Of a stretch of 15,101 nucleotides of DNA, positions 1-7,084 are shown in pieces. Within the stretch, counting starts at the first letter, position 1; every line of letters starts with the position of its first letter. Source of the DNA: an uncultured Eubacteriales bacterium (GTDB taxonomy: Bacteria; Bacillota; Clostridia; Oscillospirales; Oscillospiraceae); contig CABVBV010000040.1 of NCBI GenBank assembly GCA_902496595.1, positions 1 to 15,101 on the forward strand, given 5' to 3'. Made by a program: the position numbers and the translations under genes. The notes under the pieces are model-generated. The model was not told the origin of the DNA, did not search any database, and saw nothing but the letters and a program-made list of their open reading frames with translations.

Positions 1-892
1 TCTCGTGCAGCGGGCAGTTGCCGCCCATGAACATCGAGTACTTGTCCTTTTTCTCAAGGTAGCTGAAGTCGTAGAGTTTGCCCTCGACGGGGCTGCCCTC
101 GGGGTAGCTCGTGACCTTTAGGCCCTCGGGTACGTCCACGAAAATCTCCATAGAGTCGGGGTCGACCCAGGAGAAGCCCGAGGACGACCAGGTAGTGCCG
201 TAGAACTCGTCCGAGACGACGTGCCGGTTCGTGTACGAGTCCAGGGCAGGGCAGGTGAGGCCCATGGCTTCGCACAGGGCCGAGTAGCCGTAGTACGCGC
301 CCAGGCTCGTCCAGTGGTGGTCGGTGCGGTAGAAGACGTACTCGTCCTTGTGTCCGTTCAGCGCTGAGTAAATGTCCACATTAGTCGCATCTGACTGGCC
401 GTAGCAGTAGTCGAGGGCCTCTTTCTCGCTGTCGTTCGGTGCGTTCGTGGGCAGCATCGAGGCGTAGAGCTCGGATTTGTCGGGTATGAGCGCGAAGTAG
501 ACTTCCGCGTCGACGTTCGAGACCAGCGTGTTGAGAGCGGATATGTTCGCGTCAAAGGTTGAATCGGCCGGGCGCTCGTAGCCCTCGATGAGCGTGCCGT
601 TCTCGCACAGATGCACGTCGTTGTTTTCCTGCTTGCCGAGGGCCAGCTCGCTCGCGGCCTTGAGCGTTATCCACTCGTCACGGAAGGTGAACTGGTCGGT
701 GGTGTAGGTCTCGAACTTTGAGGTGTAATCACCGGAAAACAGGCTCTTGAAGCTGAACTCGGGCCGCGTTTGAAGGTAACGGTTCTCCTGCTCGGAGAAG
801 CTCCGGTCAGGCAGCACAAGGTTCAGAATGAAAAACACGCCGATGAACGCGAGGAAGATGAGGGCCTCGGCCCACATTGCTTTTTTACTCAT
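1..892 (-). CDS. DHHW/AlgX-AlgJ-like protein, partial (C-terminus outside window)
   Basis: The frame is open from an ATG at 892 to the window edge, giving 297 residues without a stop. A strong Shine-Dalgarno (AAAGGAGG, 900-907) overlaps the stop of the MBOAT gene upstream, so the two are translated in tandem. Residues 8-28 form one N-terminal membrane anchor, placing the rest outside the membrane. The motif RTDHHWTSLGAY carries the family-defining DHHW at residues 191-194, and FMGGNCPL near the edge is also typical. In AlgJ/AlgX relatives the Asp and His of this motif belong to a Ser-His-Asp triad; the serine block normally lies further on and would be outside the window. Likely role: extracytoplasmic transfer of acetyl groups delivered by the MBOAT partner to a surface glycan. 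The glycan substrate cannot be told from sequence. Confidence 0.85.
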   Translation of the reverse strand, partial: MSKKAMWAEALIFLAFIGVFFILNLVLPDRSFSEQENRYLQTRPEFSFKSLFSGDYTSKFETYTTDQFTFRDEWITLKAASELALGKQENNDVHLCENGTLIEGYERPADSTFDANISALNTLVSNVDAEVYFALIPDKSELYASMLPTNAPNDSEKEALDYCYGQSDATNVDIYSALNGHKDEYVFYRTDHHWTSLGAYYGYSALCEAMGLTCPALDSYTNRHVVSDEFYGTTWSSSGFSWVDPDSMEIFVDVPEGLKVTSYPEGSPVEGKLYDFSYLEKKDKYSMFMGGNCPLHE

Positions 893-899
893 GTCAGGC

Positions 900-907
900 C
901 CTCCTTT
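900..907 (-). promoter_or_regulatory. Ribosome binding site of the DHHW gene
   Basis: AAAGGAGG on the minus strand, 7 bases before the ATG at 892. It overlaps the TAA stop (906-908) of the MBOAT gene and fixes the start of the DHHW gene. Confidence 0.8.
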
Positions 908-2303
908 AGAAGTTGAAGTAGATGAACGGATTGTAGGTCGCGTCCACCAGATACGCGGTCGAGAACACCAGGGCGAGCACGATGAGCGCCGGGGCCGCGA
1001 ATTTTCTGACCTTGTCGGGCAGCCTGCTGAACAGGGTCTTTCCCAGCGGCGTCGCGGCGAGTATCGCTATAACGAAGGTGGCGGCGTAGCTCACAAGGTA
1101 ATAGAGGTCGTCGGACACGGCGAATCCGGAGGCGCCGAAACCCAGCATGGCGCTCATGTAAGCTCCAATCTGCCCGAGCGTGCTCAGCTGGAACATAACC
1201 CAGCCGAAGATGACGACGATGACAGTGTAGATGTGGCCGACAGCGGGCAGCTTTTCGAGCCGCTTGAGCAGGAACAGCTTTTCTATCATGAGGAAGACCG
1301 CATAGTAGAGGCCCCACATGAGGAAGGTCCAGTTCGCGCCGTGCCAGATGCCGGTCGCGGCCCAGACTACGAGGATGTTGAACAGCTGCCTGGCCCTGCC
1401 GCAGCGATTGCCGCCGAGGGGGATGTACAGGTAGTCCCGGAACCATGTCCCCAACGACATATGCCAGCGCCGCCAGAACTCGGTGACGCTCTTGGAAATG
1501 TACGGGTAGTCGAAGTTCTCCTTGAACTCAAAGCCTATCATGCGCCCGAGGCCGATGGCCATGTCGGAGTAGCCCGAGAAATCAAAGTAGATCTGCAGGC
1601 TGAAGGCGATTATACCCAGCCAGGAGCCGAGGAAGGTCAGCTCGCCGTTCGGTATCGCGGCGTAATAGTCCCAGAGCTTGCCGAGGTTGTTCGCTATGAG
1701 CACCTTCTTCGCAACGCCCACCATGAAGCGCTCCACGCCGGACGAGAACTGGTCTATGCTGCTCGCGCGGAAGCTCAGCTGGTCGGCCACGTCCTTGTAG
1801 CGGACGATGGGGCCGGCGATGAGCTGCGGGAACAGCGCGACGAAGGTGCCGAAGCTGATGTAGTTGCGCTGCACGTCCGCATCGCCGCGGTAGACGTCGA
1901 TGGGGTAGCTCATCGTCTGGAAGGTATAGAATGAGATGCCGATGGGCAGGGCAATGCCCAGGGGCTTGATGTTTATAAACGGCAGCAGGCTCAGCGTCTC
2001 GGCTATGAGGTCGTAGTACTTGAAAAAGCCCAGCAGCGCGAGATTTATGACGACGTTTATCGCCAGCACCGCCTTCGCCTTCTTCTGCTTCTCGAGCCTC
2101 CATCGGCCGATAAGCATACCGTTTATATAGTTTACCGTGATGGAAAACAGCATGAGGACGATAAAAACCGGCTCGCCCCAGCCGTAGAACACCAGGTTCG
2201 CAAGGAAAAGTATCGGATTTCGCCATCTGACCGGGGAGATATAGTACAAAAACAGCACCACGGGCAGATATATGAACATGAAGAGTATGCTGGAAAAGAC
2301 CAT
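906..2303 (-). CDS. MBOAT family membrane-bound O-acyltransferase (AlgI-like)
   Basis: 465 residues, a usual length for AlgI/DltB-type proteins, with many hydrophobic segments. The conserved MBOAT core is clear: FDFSGYSDMAIGLG (about 250-263), TEFWRRWHMSLGTWFRDYLYIPLGG (284-308, with His291) and WAATGIWHGANWTFLMWGLYY (324-344), where His321 is the invariant histidine thought to be catalytic. These proteins move an acyl group, usually acetyl, across or within the membrane onto a glycan or a partner protein. The gene follows the lipoprotein gene after 31 bases and precedes the DHHW gene by 13 bases, matching the AlgI plus AlgJ/X arrangement. The ATG at 2303 begins MVFSSILFMFIYLPVV, typical of the family start, although only a G-run (2312-2317) resembles a ribosome binding site. 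Family assignment is firm; the acylated polymer is unknown. Confidence 0.94.
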   Translation of the reverse strand: MVFSSILFMFIYLPVVLFLYYISPVRWRNPILFLANLVFYGWGEPVFIVLMLFSITVNYINGMLIGRWRLEKQKKAKAVLAINVVINLALLGFFKYYDLIAETLSLLPFINIKPLGIALPIGISFYTFQTMSYPIDVYRGDADVQRNYISFGTFVALFPQLIAGPIVRYKDVADQLSFRASSIDQFSSGVERFMVGVAKKVLIANNLGKLWDYYAAIPNGELTFLGSWLGIIAFSLQIYFDFSGYSDMAIGLGRMIGFEFKENFDYPYISKSVTEFWRRWHMSLGTWFRDYLYIPLGGNRCGRARQLFNILVVWAATGIWHGANWTFLMWGLYYAVFLMIEKLFLLKRLEKLPAVGHIYTVIVVIFGWVMFQLSTLGQIGAYMSAMLGFGASGFAVSDDLYYLVSYAATFVIAILAATPLGKTLFSRLPDKVRKFAAPALIVLALVFSTAYLVDATYNPFIYFNF

Positions 2304-2334
2304 CGGCCTAACCCCCCGGTCAGCTTGTTATCTA

Positions 2335-3039
2335 TCAGGCAAAGAGCGCGTAGAAGGCAGCGGCTATGTCCGCGGCGTTGTCGTGGGATACGAGCATGAG
2401 GTAGCAGCCGGAGACGCAGATCTCGGCGTTCTGCCAGAGTTCCACCGTGGCGGGATAGAAGGCTCCGCCGTCGATTTGGGACTGCTTGCGGGCGGCGAGA
2501 ATGCTCTGCACCGTGGCGGCGTCGTCCTCGTTTTCGCACTGGACGAGCACGATCTCATGGCCGGAAGCGGTTATCATGGGCATCTTTGCTATGAGCTGAA
2601 GGGTGGTAACGGAGGTCAGACCGGGATAGTAGCCGTCGAGCAGCGCACTGTCGATGTCGACAAGCGAAGCAAACTCATAGGTCGCGCTGATGCTGTTGAA
2701 GAAGGCTGTAAGGTCTACGCTCTCGCCGTCGCCCTCTGAGGGAGCGTCCGTGCTCTCGGCGGGAGGCTCGGTCGGAGCCTGGGTCGGCGGCACAGGCGTC
2801 GGCGTGGGAGGCACGGGCGTCGGGGTCGGCTCCGGAGTGGGCTCCGCAGTCTCCTCGGGCTCTTCGGTCTCTTCAACCTCGTCCGTGGCCTCGGGAGTCT
2901 CGTCAGGAGCATAGGTGTTTGCAACGTCGCCGATCTCGTCGCTCGGAGCGACGTCCTCGGGAGCTTTGCTGCCGCAGGCGGCCAGAGCCAACAACATTAC
3001 AAGAGCCAGGGCCAGAGCTGTTATTCTTCTCAGTTTCAT
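2335..3039 (-). CDS. DUF4358-like lipoprotein with Pro/Thr/Glu-rich linker
   Basis: 234 residues from the ATG at 3039, which has AGGAG (3048-3052) eight bases upstream; an in-frame ATG at 3069 is less likely because it would put ten charged residues before the signal peptide. Residues 1-21 are a lipoprotein signal (MKLRR then a Leu/Ala core) ending in LALAAC, so Cys22 should be lipidated and the protein held on the outer face of the membrane. Residues about 40-105 are an acidic Pro/Thr/Glu-rich spacer with a tandem TPTPVPP repeat. The globular C-terminal part (about 107-234, VDLTAFFNSISATYEF to the end, with LWQNAEICVSGCYLMLVSHDN) resembles DUF4358, a domain of unknown function that I recall next to MBOAT/DHHW genes in Clostridia. 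It is the first gene of the acylation cassette; no molecular role is known. Confidence 0.78.
   Translation of the reverse strand: MKLRRITALALALVMLLALAACGSKAPEDVAPSDEIGDVANTYAPDETPEATDEVEETEEPEETAEPTPEPTPTPVPPTPTPVPPTQAPTEPPAESTDAPSEGDGESVDLTAFFNSISATYEFASLVDIDSALLDGYYPGLTSVTTLQLIAKMPMITASGHEIVLVQCENEDDAATVQSILAARKQSQIDGGAFYPATVELWQNAEICVSGCYLMLVSHDNAADIAAAFYALFA
2785..2826 (-). repeat. Two tandem 21-bp units coding TPTPVPP
   Basis: Positions 2806-2826 and 2785-2805 are consecutive 21-base units that each encode TPTPVPP in the lipoprotein spacer. They differ at several bases, mostly third codon positions, so the repeat is an older one kept at the protein level. It forms part of a flexible wall-spanning linker. 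Confidence 0.7.
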
Positions 3040-3045
3040 TTTCTT

Positions 3046-3052
3046 CTCTCCT
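3046..3052 (-). promoter_or_regulatory. Ribosome binding site of the DUF4358-like lipoprotein gene
   Basis: AGGAGAG on the minus strand, six to eight bases before the ATG at 3039. It decides the lipoprotein start in favour of 3039 rather than 3069. No convincing sigma-A promoter was found in 3053-3137, so the cassette may be read partly from the recombinase promoter. Confidence 0.65.
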
Positions 3053-3137
3053 AAATGTATTTTGGTCACGCAATGCCAAAAGACGAAATAGAATCGGAAA
3101 TGTTCTCAAAAATCGTCCATAAATTTTGTATAAACAG

Positions 3138-4139
3138 CTAGGGTTTGTCCGGATGATAGTCGGAGAGGGGATTGGCCTCGGCAGCGACCCTCAGCTCGGA
3201 GCTGTCCACGTGCGTGTATATCTGCGTGGTATTCAGGTGCTCGTGGCCGAGCACTTCCTGAAGCGTGCGCACATCCACGCCGTTTTGCAGCATAAGCGTT
3301 GCCGCCGTGTGCCTCAGCTTGTGCGCCGAATACTTGTCCGGATCAAGCCCGGCTTTGAGCAGGGTACGCTTCACCATGGCGTGGACGGTCTGCCTGTCCA
3401 TCCTGTGCCGTCGGTTCGAGACGAAAAAAGCCCGCTCCGAGCTGTCCGCCATTCGTGCCCGCACCTGCTTGTAATCTTCAATGGCCGCTTGGCAGGCCTC
3501 ATTCAGATAGACCACGCGCTCCTTGCTGCCCTTGCCGAGAATGCGCAGGTTGTCGGAGCGCACGTCGCCCACGTTCAGGCCGACGATCTCCGATATCCGC
3601 AGGCCGCAGTTGAGAAAGAGACAGATGATGCAGTAGTCGCGTTCTCGGTTCACGCCGTCCACGGCGTCCAACAGGGCTCGGGATTCCTCAAGCGTCAGGT
3701 AGCGGGGAAGTGATTTCGTCGTTTTCGGCGTGTCCAGGCCCTCGACAGGGTTCGTCTCAAGCAATTTGACCTTGACTGTCAAATACTTGTAAAAACTGCG
3801 TATTGTAGCGATTTTCCTGGCTCTGGAAGAAGCTGTGAGACCGTACTCAGGCACGCGGCTGCGCTCGTTCTTGACCTTGTCGCGGGAGAGGAAGGCAAGA
3901 TACTCGTAGACATCGTTAAGCGTCACCGAGGCTATCAGCGTCAGGTCAACGTCCATGATGGAAATCTCGTCGAGCTCGGCTGAGCGCGGGACGAGGCCGC
4001 GTTCTATTTTAATGTATCGAAAGAAGTTTCGCAGATCGAGAAAGTATTCATCGATAGTTGCCTTGGAATGGCCCTTGATGGTCTCGTGGTAAGTCAGGAA
4101 ATCCCGGATGACCGCCGGGGCCTCACTGCGATAGTCCAA
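3138..4139 (-). CDS. Tyrosine recombinase, XerC/XerD-like
   Basis: 333 residues from a TTG start at 4139, chosen because GGAGGTG lies seven bases upstream (4147-4153). An N-terminal SAM-like DNA-binding domain (about 10-122, with the ATIRSFYKYLTVKVKLLETNP signature) precedes the catalytic domain (about 143-320). All catalytic residues of the family are present: Arg181 in NCGLRISEIVGL, Lys203 in GKGSKER, His283 and Arg286 in SAHKLRHTAATLML, His309 in LGHEHLNTTQIYTHV, and the nucleophile Tyr318. The enzyme should cut and rejoin DNA at paired sites. Length and motifs fit the housekeeping Xer type or a small integrase; the window has no phage or transposon genes to support a mobile element. It has its own promoter and a short leader. 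A perfect palindrome with dif-like spacing lies upstream (4211-4240). Confidence 0.93.
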   Translation of the reverse strand: MDYRSEAPAVIRDFLTYHETIKGHSKATIDEYFLDLRNFFRYIKIERGLVPRSAELDEISIMDVDLTLIASVTLNDVYEYLAFLSRDKVKNERSRVPEYGLTASSRARKIATIRSFYKYLTVKVKLLETNPVEGLDTPKTTKSLPRYLTLEESRALLDAVDGVNRERDYCIICLFLNCGLRISEIVGLNVGDVRSDNLRILGKGSKERVVYLNEACQAAIEDYKQVRARMADSSERAFFVSNRRHRMDRQTVHAMVKRTLLKAGLDPDKYSAHKLRHTAATLMLQNGVDVRTLQEVLGHEHLNTTQIYTHVDSSELRVAAEANPLSDYHPDKP

Positions 4140-4146
4140 TTTACTT

Positions 4147-4153
4147 CACCTCC
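4147..4153 (-). promoter_or_regulatory. Ribosome binding site supporting the TTG start of the recombinase
   Basis: GGAGGTG on the minus strand, seven bases before the TTG at 4139. No in-frame ATG is better placed, so the unusual start codon is well supported. Confidence 0.8.
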
Positions 4154-4164
4154 GACACCACTAT

Positions 4165-4193
4165 ATTGTAAGGCAAGGGGAGCCAAATGTAAA
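4165..4193 (-). promoter_or_regulatory. Sigma-A-type promoter of the recombinase gene
   Basis: On the minus strand, TTTACA (4188-4193) and TACAAT (4165-4170) are separated by exactly 17 bases; each matches five of six consensus positions. Transcription would start near 4158, giving a leader of about 20 bases that is little more than the ribosome binding site. Prediction from sequence only. Confidence 0.65.
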
Positions 4194-4210
4194 CCGTCAA
4201 ATGCATCAAC

Positions 4211-4240
4211 AATTAAACAAAATAAAAATTTTGTTTAATT
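4211..4240. repeat. Perfect 13-bp AT-rich inverted repeat upstream of the recombinase
   Basis: The arms AATTAAACAAAAT (4211-4223) and ATTTTGTTTAATT (4228-4240) are perfect reverse complements around the spacer AAAA. Read another way, 4212-4222 and 4229-4239 are 11-base arms around a 6-base centre, 28 bases in all, which is the geometry of Xer recombination sites (dif). The right arm TTTTGTTTAAT agrees with the E. coli XerD half-site TTATGTTAAAT at nine of eleven positions. It lies 17 bases upstream of the recombinase -35 box. It may be a recombinase binding site, an operator, or part of a weak AT-only hairpin; the inverted repeat is certain, the role is not. Confidence 0.6.
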
Positions 4241-4251
4241 TAGGGGAGGTC

Positions 4252-4290
4252 AAAAGCGCCCGGACAGGGGTTTCAGGCCCATCCGGCGCT
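4252..4290 (-). terminator. Hairpin terminator after the epimerase gene
   Basis: Just after the epimerase stop (4293-4295), the minus-strand transcript has AGCGCCGGA (4290-4282) that can pair with TCCGGGCGCT (4264-4255) with a single bulge, an inner GGG/CCC extension, and then TTTT. This fits a rho-independent terminator with a short T-run. It would end the transporter-regulator-epimerase transcript before the recombinase gene. Confidence 0.6.
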
Positions 4291-4292
4291 TC

Positions 4293-5381
4293 TCATACGA
4301 TATACCTTATTTTATTGATGCCGTCTATACCGAGACCGGGCCTGTCCGGCAGGCGTATCTCGCGGCCATTGAATGCCGCGCCGCCTAGCACCGGGTCTTC
4401 GCTGCACAGCGCCGGGCCGTCTAAATCTATCCTTGTTATAATGCTCTTGGCGCACGCGAGATGCGACGCAGCCGTCACGCTGACCTTGGCCTCGAGCATA
4501 CAGCCCATCATGCACTCCACGCCGCAGACCTCGGCCGCCGAAGCTATGCGCAGCGCATTCGTCAGCCCGCCGCATTTCATGAGCTTGATGTTCAGCAAAT
4601 CAGCGGCTCTGCGCTGCATGATGTCCAGTGCATCCTTTGGCGAAAACACGCTCTCATCTGCCATGACCGGCACCGGAGAGTTTTCCGTAACGAATTTGAG
4701 CCCCTCGATATCCCGGGCCTTGACCGGCTGTTCGACCAGCTCGATGTCCAGCCCTGCGTCCTGCATCTGTGTGAGCAGCCGCACGGCCTGCCTGGGCGTC
4801 CAAGCCTGGTTCGCGTCTATTCGTATCTTCGCGTCCTTAGCCGCGCCGCGCACAGCCTTCAGGCGCACAAAATCAAGCTCAGGGTTCACGCCAACCTTGA
4901 TTTTCAGCACATCATAGCCGCATTTTACCCCATATTCGGCGTCTTTAGCCATAATATCGGGATTATTCACTGAGATTGTTAAATCCGTAACTAATAGGGG
5001 ATCCCCGCCGCCTAACAGCTTATATACCGGCAGGCCGCAATACTGCGCATACAGATCCCAGAGCGCGATATCAGCCGCGGCTTTGGCGCTTGAGTTGCCT
5101 ATGATCGCATTCTGAACCTCGGTGCAGATAGCTTGAAAGTCTTCTATGTCACGGCCCACGAGCTTCGGGCAGATGTGGTCGCGGAGCGCGGCTGTTATCG
5201 AATCCAGCGTCTCCCCTGTTATGGCGGCTGTGGGCGGCGCCTCTCCCCTTCCGACTCTGCCGTCAGAGCACTCGAGCTCGAGCACCACGTCCTCTATGCT
5301 GTCCACGGTACGCAGGGCGGTCTTGAAGGGCACGCGCAGGGCGGCGGAGAGCAGGCCGATGCGGAAGCCGGTTATCCTCAT
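4293..5381 (-). CDS. Dipeptide epimerase, probably L-Ala-D/L-Glu epimerase (enolase superfamily)
   Basis: 362 residues, the usual length for the muconate-lactonizing-enzyme subgroup. The ATG at 5381 has AGGAGG (5390-5395) eight bases upstream, overlapping the stop of the regulator gene. Catalytic residues line up: KxK at Lys160/Lys162 in VLKIKVG, metal ligands Asp189 (RIDANQAW), Glu217 (LVEQPV) and Asp242 (MADES), and the second catalytic lysine in NIKLMKCGG (Lys266). Arg24 and the Asp319-Leu-Asp321 pair (RIDLDGP) correspond, from memory of the Bacillus subtilis enzyme, to residues that bind the Glu and Ala ends of the dipeptide. The enzyme would interconvert L-Ala-D-Glu and L-Ala-L-Glu in the cytoplasm, so that the muramyl peptide can be used as amino acids. 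It is last in the transporter operon, which supports a role in murein peptide breakdown. Other dipeptide specificities remain possible. Confidence 0.9.
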   Translation of the reverse strand: MRITGFRIGLLSAALRVPFKTALRTVDSIEDVVLELECSDGRVGRGEAPPTAAITGETLDSITAALRDHICPKLVGRDIEDFQAICTEVQNAIIGNSSAKAAADIALWDLYAQYCGLPVYKLLGGGDPLLVTDLTISVNNPDIMAKDAEYGVKCGYDVLKIKVGVNPELDFVRLKAVRGAAKDAKIRIDANQAWTPRQAVRLLTQMQDAGLDIELVEQPVKARDIEGLKFVTENSPVPVMADESVFSPKDALDIMQRRAADLLNIKLMKCGGLTNALRIASAAEVCGVECMMGCMLEAKVSVTAASHLACAKSIITRIDLDGPALCSEDPVLGGAAFNGREIRLPDRPGLGIDGINKIRYIV

Positions 5382-5393
5382 GCCTCTCCCCTC

Positions 5394-6254
5394 CTAGTCA
5401 TGGTGGCGGCTGCACTGGGTATAGCTCTCGGCCAGCGGTTTTGCAACGGTCTGGTAGTTCTTGTTGCAGAGAGTGGTAAACAGAACGTCAACGACAAACA
5501 GCGCCGCGAGCCGGCTGCTGGTCGCTCCGCTTCTGAACTGCAGCTCAGGAGAGGAGGTCGGCAGGACGTAGTCGGCGAGCTCGGCAAGCTGGTTCGAGCC
5601 GTACTTGGTGACGGCGACGATGCAGGCGCCGCGCTCCCTCGCGGCTCTTGCAAGCTCCAAAATTTCGGTGGTGTTGCCGGAATTTGAGAAGAACACAGCC
5701 ACGTCGCTGGGTTTTGCCGCCGTAATATAGGTGAGCTGGACGTGCAGGTCGGTACAGAATACCGTGTTCATATCTATTCTGAGCAGCTTGTAATACAGGT
5801 CGTTCGCAACAAGGCCCGAGGCGCCTACTCCGAAGAGCCGCACGGTGTCGGCTCCGGACATTTTCGAGGCCACCTCTTCGAGAACCGATGCGTCAAGTAT
5901 TTGAGCCGTGCTTCTCACGGCCTCGAGCGAGCCCGCCTCCACTCCGCTGATGATACCCTCTACGCTCGAATATGTGCGCGTATCCAGGAAGTCCATGCTC
6001 GGTGCGGCGGCCTCGGTGCGCTGCTGGCTGAGTTGGAAAAACAGGTTTTTCTTCATGTCTTTGAGTCCGGAAAAGCCCAGAGCCTTGCAGAAGCGCACCC
6101 ACATGACCTGGCTCACGCCGCTCTTTTCCGCCAGCACCGCTATGGGGTCGTCAAAGACGGAGCCCAGGTTCTGCAGAAAGTACCAGGCTACTTTTTGCTC
6201 TGCGGGACTGAGCTGGTCGTAGATGCTCCGGGTCTTGATCTCAATATCAGTCAT
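5394..6254 (-). CDS. RpiR-family transcriptional regulator with SIS domain, MurR-like
   Basis: 286 residues. An N-terminal helix-turn-helix domain of the RpiR type covers about 1-77, with DPIAVLAEKSGVSQVMWVRFCKALGFSGLKDMK (36-68) as the recognition region. A C-terminal SIS domain covers about 122-262, with VRLFGVGASGLVANDLYYKL (138-157) and FFSNSGNTTEI (188-198), which in this family binds phosphosugars. The start ATG at 6254 overlaps the TGA of the preceding gene (ATGA), showing tight coupling. RpiR regulators lose or gain DNA binding when a sugar phosphate binds; with murQ, anmK and nagZ nearby, MurNAc-6-phosphate is the likely signal, as for E. coli MurR. The regulated promoters are probably those at 13828-13856 and 10263-10291, but no binding site is proven. 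It could instead sense GlcNAc-6-phosphate. Confidence 0.9.
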   Translation of the reverse strand: MTDIEIKTRSIYDQLSPAEQKVAWYFLQNLGSVFDDPIAVLAEKSGVSQVMWVRFCKALGFSGLKDMKKNLFFQLSQQRTEAAAPSMDFLDTRTYSSVEGIISGVEAGSLEAVRSTAQILDASVLEEVASKMSGADTVRLFGVGASGLVANDLYYKLLRIDMNTVFCTDLHVQLTYITAAKPSDVAVFFSNSGNTTEILELARAARERGACIVAVTKYGSNQLAELADYVLPTSSPELQFRSGATSSRLAALFVVDVLFTTLCNKNYQTVAKPLAESYTQCSRHHD

Positions 6255-7084
6255 AATTCACCACCATTATACAGTCCAAAGCCGCGCCCGGGTACACCGC
6301 CGGCCATCAGATAGCCCTTCCACAAGCGCTGAAGGCTTGTGTTGGAAGGCAGGTCGGAATAATCTCCGCTGAATGCGGCTCCAAAGATGTTCCATACGTC
6401 CAGGAATTTCGGGTCATCTGTTATGAATTGCAGCTCGTAATCTGAGGCAAAGGCCCTTATGCCGCTGGTTTTATCGAGGCCGCCGCAGACAGGGTGCAGC
6501 AGCCAGGAGTCGCAGACGAAGCTGTTGAGGCCGAAAAATCCCATCGCCCGTCTGTAAGATTTTACGCAATCCTCGTGCCTGAGCCTTCCAGACGACGGTA
6601 TATGTGTGTTCAGCACCTGTGCGCCCTTGTATTCAGAAACTTCAAACTGGAGCCTGCCCAAGCCAAAGCACTTGAGCTCAAAGAATCTCCAGTGCCAGAA
6701 TGCAGCCGCCGAGCCGCAGATACCGTGGAATCTCATACACTCAGCGGTCTTCCAGAGCAGGTCTGCGAATGAATCCAGATATACTTCCCAGGGAATGTCC
6801 CGTTCCCGGAATTTTTCCCATGCTGAGTCGAGCAACGCGATATACGGCAGCATTTTGAGCGTATACTCGTGCAGGTGCAAGTCAGGAGCCAGGCTGCCGA
6901 GCTCCGAGAGCACGGCTCTCGCGTCCATCACCCGGTCGGCGGCGTAGTCGTCCAGCGCTTTTTCTATTATTGCTCTCGCCTTCCTGTTTGAAAAGGCGGC
7001 GGTCATGGCCGTGGAATAGGCCGCGACCGCCGCTTCCGAATAGGGCCAGCGCGAGAGTATTTTCCCGACGTCCGGAGCCCCCAT
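6251..7084 (-). CDS. NAT_N/GNAT_C-like protein (putative acyltransferase fold), function unknown
   Basis: 277 residues, soluble, with no signal peptide or membrane segment. The C-terminal half (about 140-277) has the pattern RLQFEVSEYKGAQVLNTHIP (145-164), then ESC-like HEDCVKSYRRAMGFFG and FVCDSWLLHP, which I recognise as the GNAT-like C-terminal domain (DUF5596 type). The N-terminal half (about 35-135) would be the matching NAT_N region. Proteins of this kind are annotated only as acyltransferase domain-containing and have no established reaction. The gene is tightly embedded: its ATG at 7084 overlaps the stop of the second permease (TGATG) and its own stop overlaps the regulator start (ATGA). 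It should therefore be made together with the muropeptide transporter and may act on an imported muropeptide, sugar or peptide. Domain match is from memory of motifs, so moderately sure; function unknown. Confidence 0.7.
   Translation of the reverse strand: MGAPDVGKILSRWPYSEAAVAAYSTAMTAAFSNRKARAIIEKALDDYAADRVMDARAVLSELGSLAPDLHLHEYTLKMLPYIALLDSAWEKFRERDIPWEVYLDSFADLLWKTAECMRFHGICGSAAAFWHWRFFELKCFGLGRLQFEVSEYKGAQVLNTHIPSSGRLRHEDCVKSYRRAMGFFGLNSFVCDSWLLHPVCGGLDKTSGIRAFASDYELQFITDDPKFLDVWNIFGAAFSGDYSDLPSNTSLQRLWKGYLMAGGVPGRGFGLYNGGEL

Noticed and set aside
54..555. Two short minus-strand frames of 73 and 65 codons
   Set aside because: They overlap the DHHW gene in another frame and have an Arg/Pro/Thr-rich shadow composition; the DHHW reading frame is continuous through the region.
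828..1934. A 368-codon open frame on the plus strand
   Set aside because: It is antisense to the MBOAT gene, has no known motif and shows the same Val/Glu/His-rich bias as other mirror frames.
2690..2924. Gly/Val/Ser-rich and Arg/Pro-rich small frames on both strands
   Set aside because: They are mirror readings of the Pro/Thr/Glu-rich spacer of the lipoprotein; repeats of this kind open all frames.
3138..4139. The tyrosine recombinase as a sign of a prophage, integron or conjugative element
   Set aside because: No excisionase, phage, transfer or cassette genes, no direct repeats and no tRNA flank it, and base composition is like its neighbours. A housekeeping or solitary Xer enzyme is simpler.
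4211..4240. The AT-rich palindrome as the main terminator of the epimerase operon
   Set aside because: The stem has almost no GC pairs and no T-run follows on the minus strand. The GC-rich hairpin at 4252-4290, nearer to the stop, is the better terminator.
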